Source: an uncultured Gemmatimonadota bacterium
GTDB taxonomy: Bacteria; Gemmatimonadota; Gemmatimonadetes; Gemmatimonadales; GWC2-71-9
Direction of reading: 5' to 3'
Length of the DNA stretch: 6,031 nt
NCBI GenBank assembly: GCA_937961295.1
Contig: CALGOK010000089.1
Coordinates: forward strand, 1-6,031
Positions 5,930 to 6,031 of the stretch are shown here, in pieces; position 1 is the stretch's first letter, and the number at the start of each line of letters is the position of its first letter. The notes below the pieces were generated by a model that saw only the letters and a list, made by a program, of their open reading frames with translations, was not told where the DNA came from and made no database searches. A program made the translations under genes and the position numbers.

Positions 5930-6031
5930 ACCCGACGCGGAGCGGGAGCTGCTGCACCGCTTCCGTCGCTGGCTGCGCGACCGCCAGCAGCCGGTGACGC
6001 GCCAGCGCGACCTCGTGGCCCAGGTGATCTT
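5919..6031 (+). CDS. Fur-family transcriptional regulator, N-terminal fragment (cut by window edge)
   Basis: Only the first 37 codons are present. Residues 11-37 (LLHRFRRWLRDRQQPVTRQRDLVAQVI) match the opening helix and turn of the Fur family winged-helix domain, where a basic helix is followed by a (V/L)TxQR motif and a hydrophobic helix; here VTRQR is at 26-30. Fur-family proteins are dimeric DNA-binding repressors that sense iron, zinc, manganese or peroxide. The sensory and metal-binding residues lie beyond the window, so Fur, Zur, Mur and PerR cannot be told apart. The ATG overlaps the preceding gene by 11 bases and has a GGAGG before it, so it is probably the third gene of the operon that begins at 4428. 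The complete gene should continue for about 100 or more codons past the right edge. Confidence 0.8.
   Translation, partial: MPAEPDAERELLHRFRRWLRDRQQPVTRQRDLVAQVI

Overview
The window is very GC-rich (roughly 70% by eye) and tightly packed. It holds six protein-coding genes, two of them cut by the window edges, with little space between them. No organism can be proven from sequence alone. The very high GC, the TonB-dependent outer-membrane receptor (so a diderm), the standalone archaeal/cyanobacterial-type ornithine cyclodeaminase and the style of the Fur N-terminus all suggest a Gemmatimonadota-like bacterium. This is an inference of moderate to low strength.

Layout, left to right. (1) The 3' two thirds of priA, the replication-restart helicase, runs from the left edge to 1431. 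(2) An intergenic region at 1432-1586 contains an inverted pair of 7-bp tandem arrays (GAGGGGC / GCCCCTC). (3) A 208-residue MIP-family channel (1587-2213) has both NPA motifs but lacks the usual selectivity-filter arginine. (4) A second inverted heptamer array (TGAAGGG / CCCTTCA, 2211-2282) lies between the channel gene and a convergent gene and supplies the stop codon of both. (5) A minus-strand TonB-dependent receptor occupies 2280-4346. (6) An 81-bp divergent promoter region separates it from a plus-strand set of three overlapping genes. These are a TIGR00300-type ornithine cyclodeaminase (4428-5507), an unrecognised 145-residue protein with an acidic tail (5492-5929), and the start of a Fur-family regulator (5919 to the right edge).

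The functions are mostly housekeeping: replication restart, solute or water permeation, outer-membrane uptake, proline synthesis from ornithine, and metal- or peroxide-responsive regulation. The last three genes overlap by 16 and 11 nt and look co-transcribed and translationally coupled. A Fur-family gene close to a TonB-dependent receptor would fit metal control, but no Fur box was recognised.

The least ordinary signal is the pair of heptamer arrays. Both have period 7, both fit GARGGGY, both are arranged as inverted arms around a spacer, both contain four-tract G-quadruplex motifs, and together they bracket the channel gene. The second array carries stop codons in all six frames. I see no defence system, mobile element, CRISPR array, tRNA or rRNA here.
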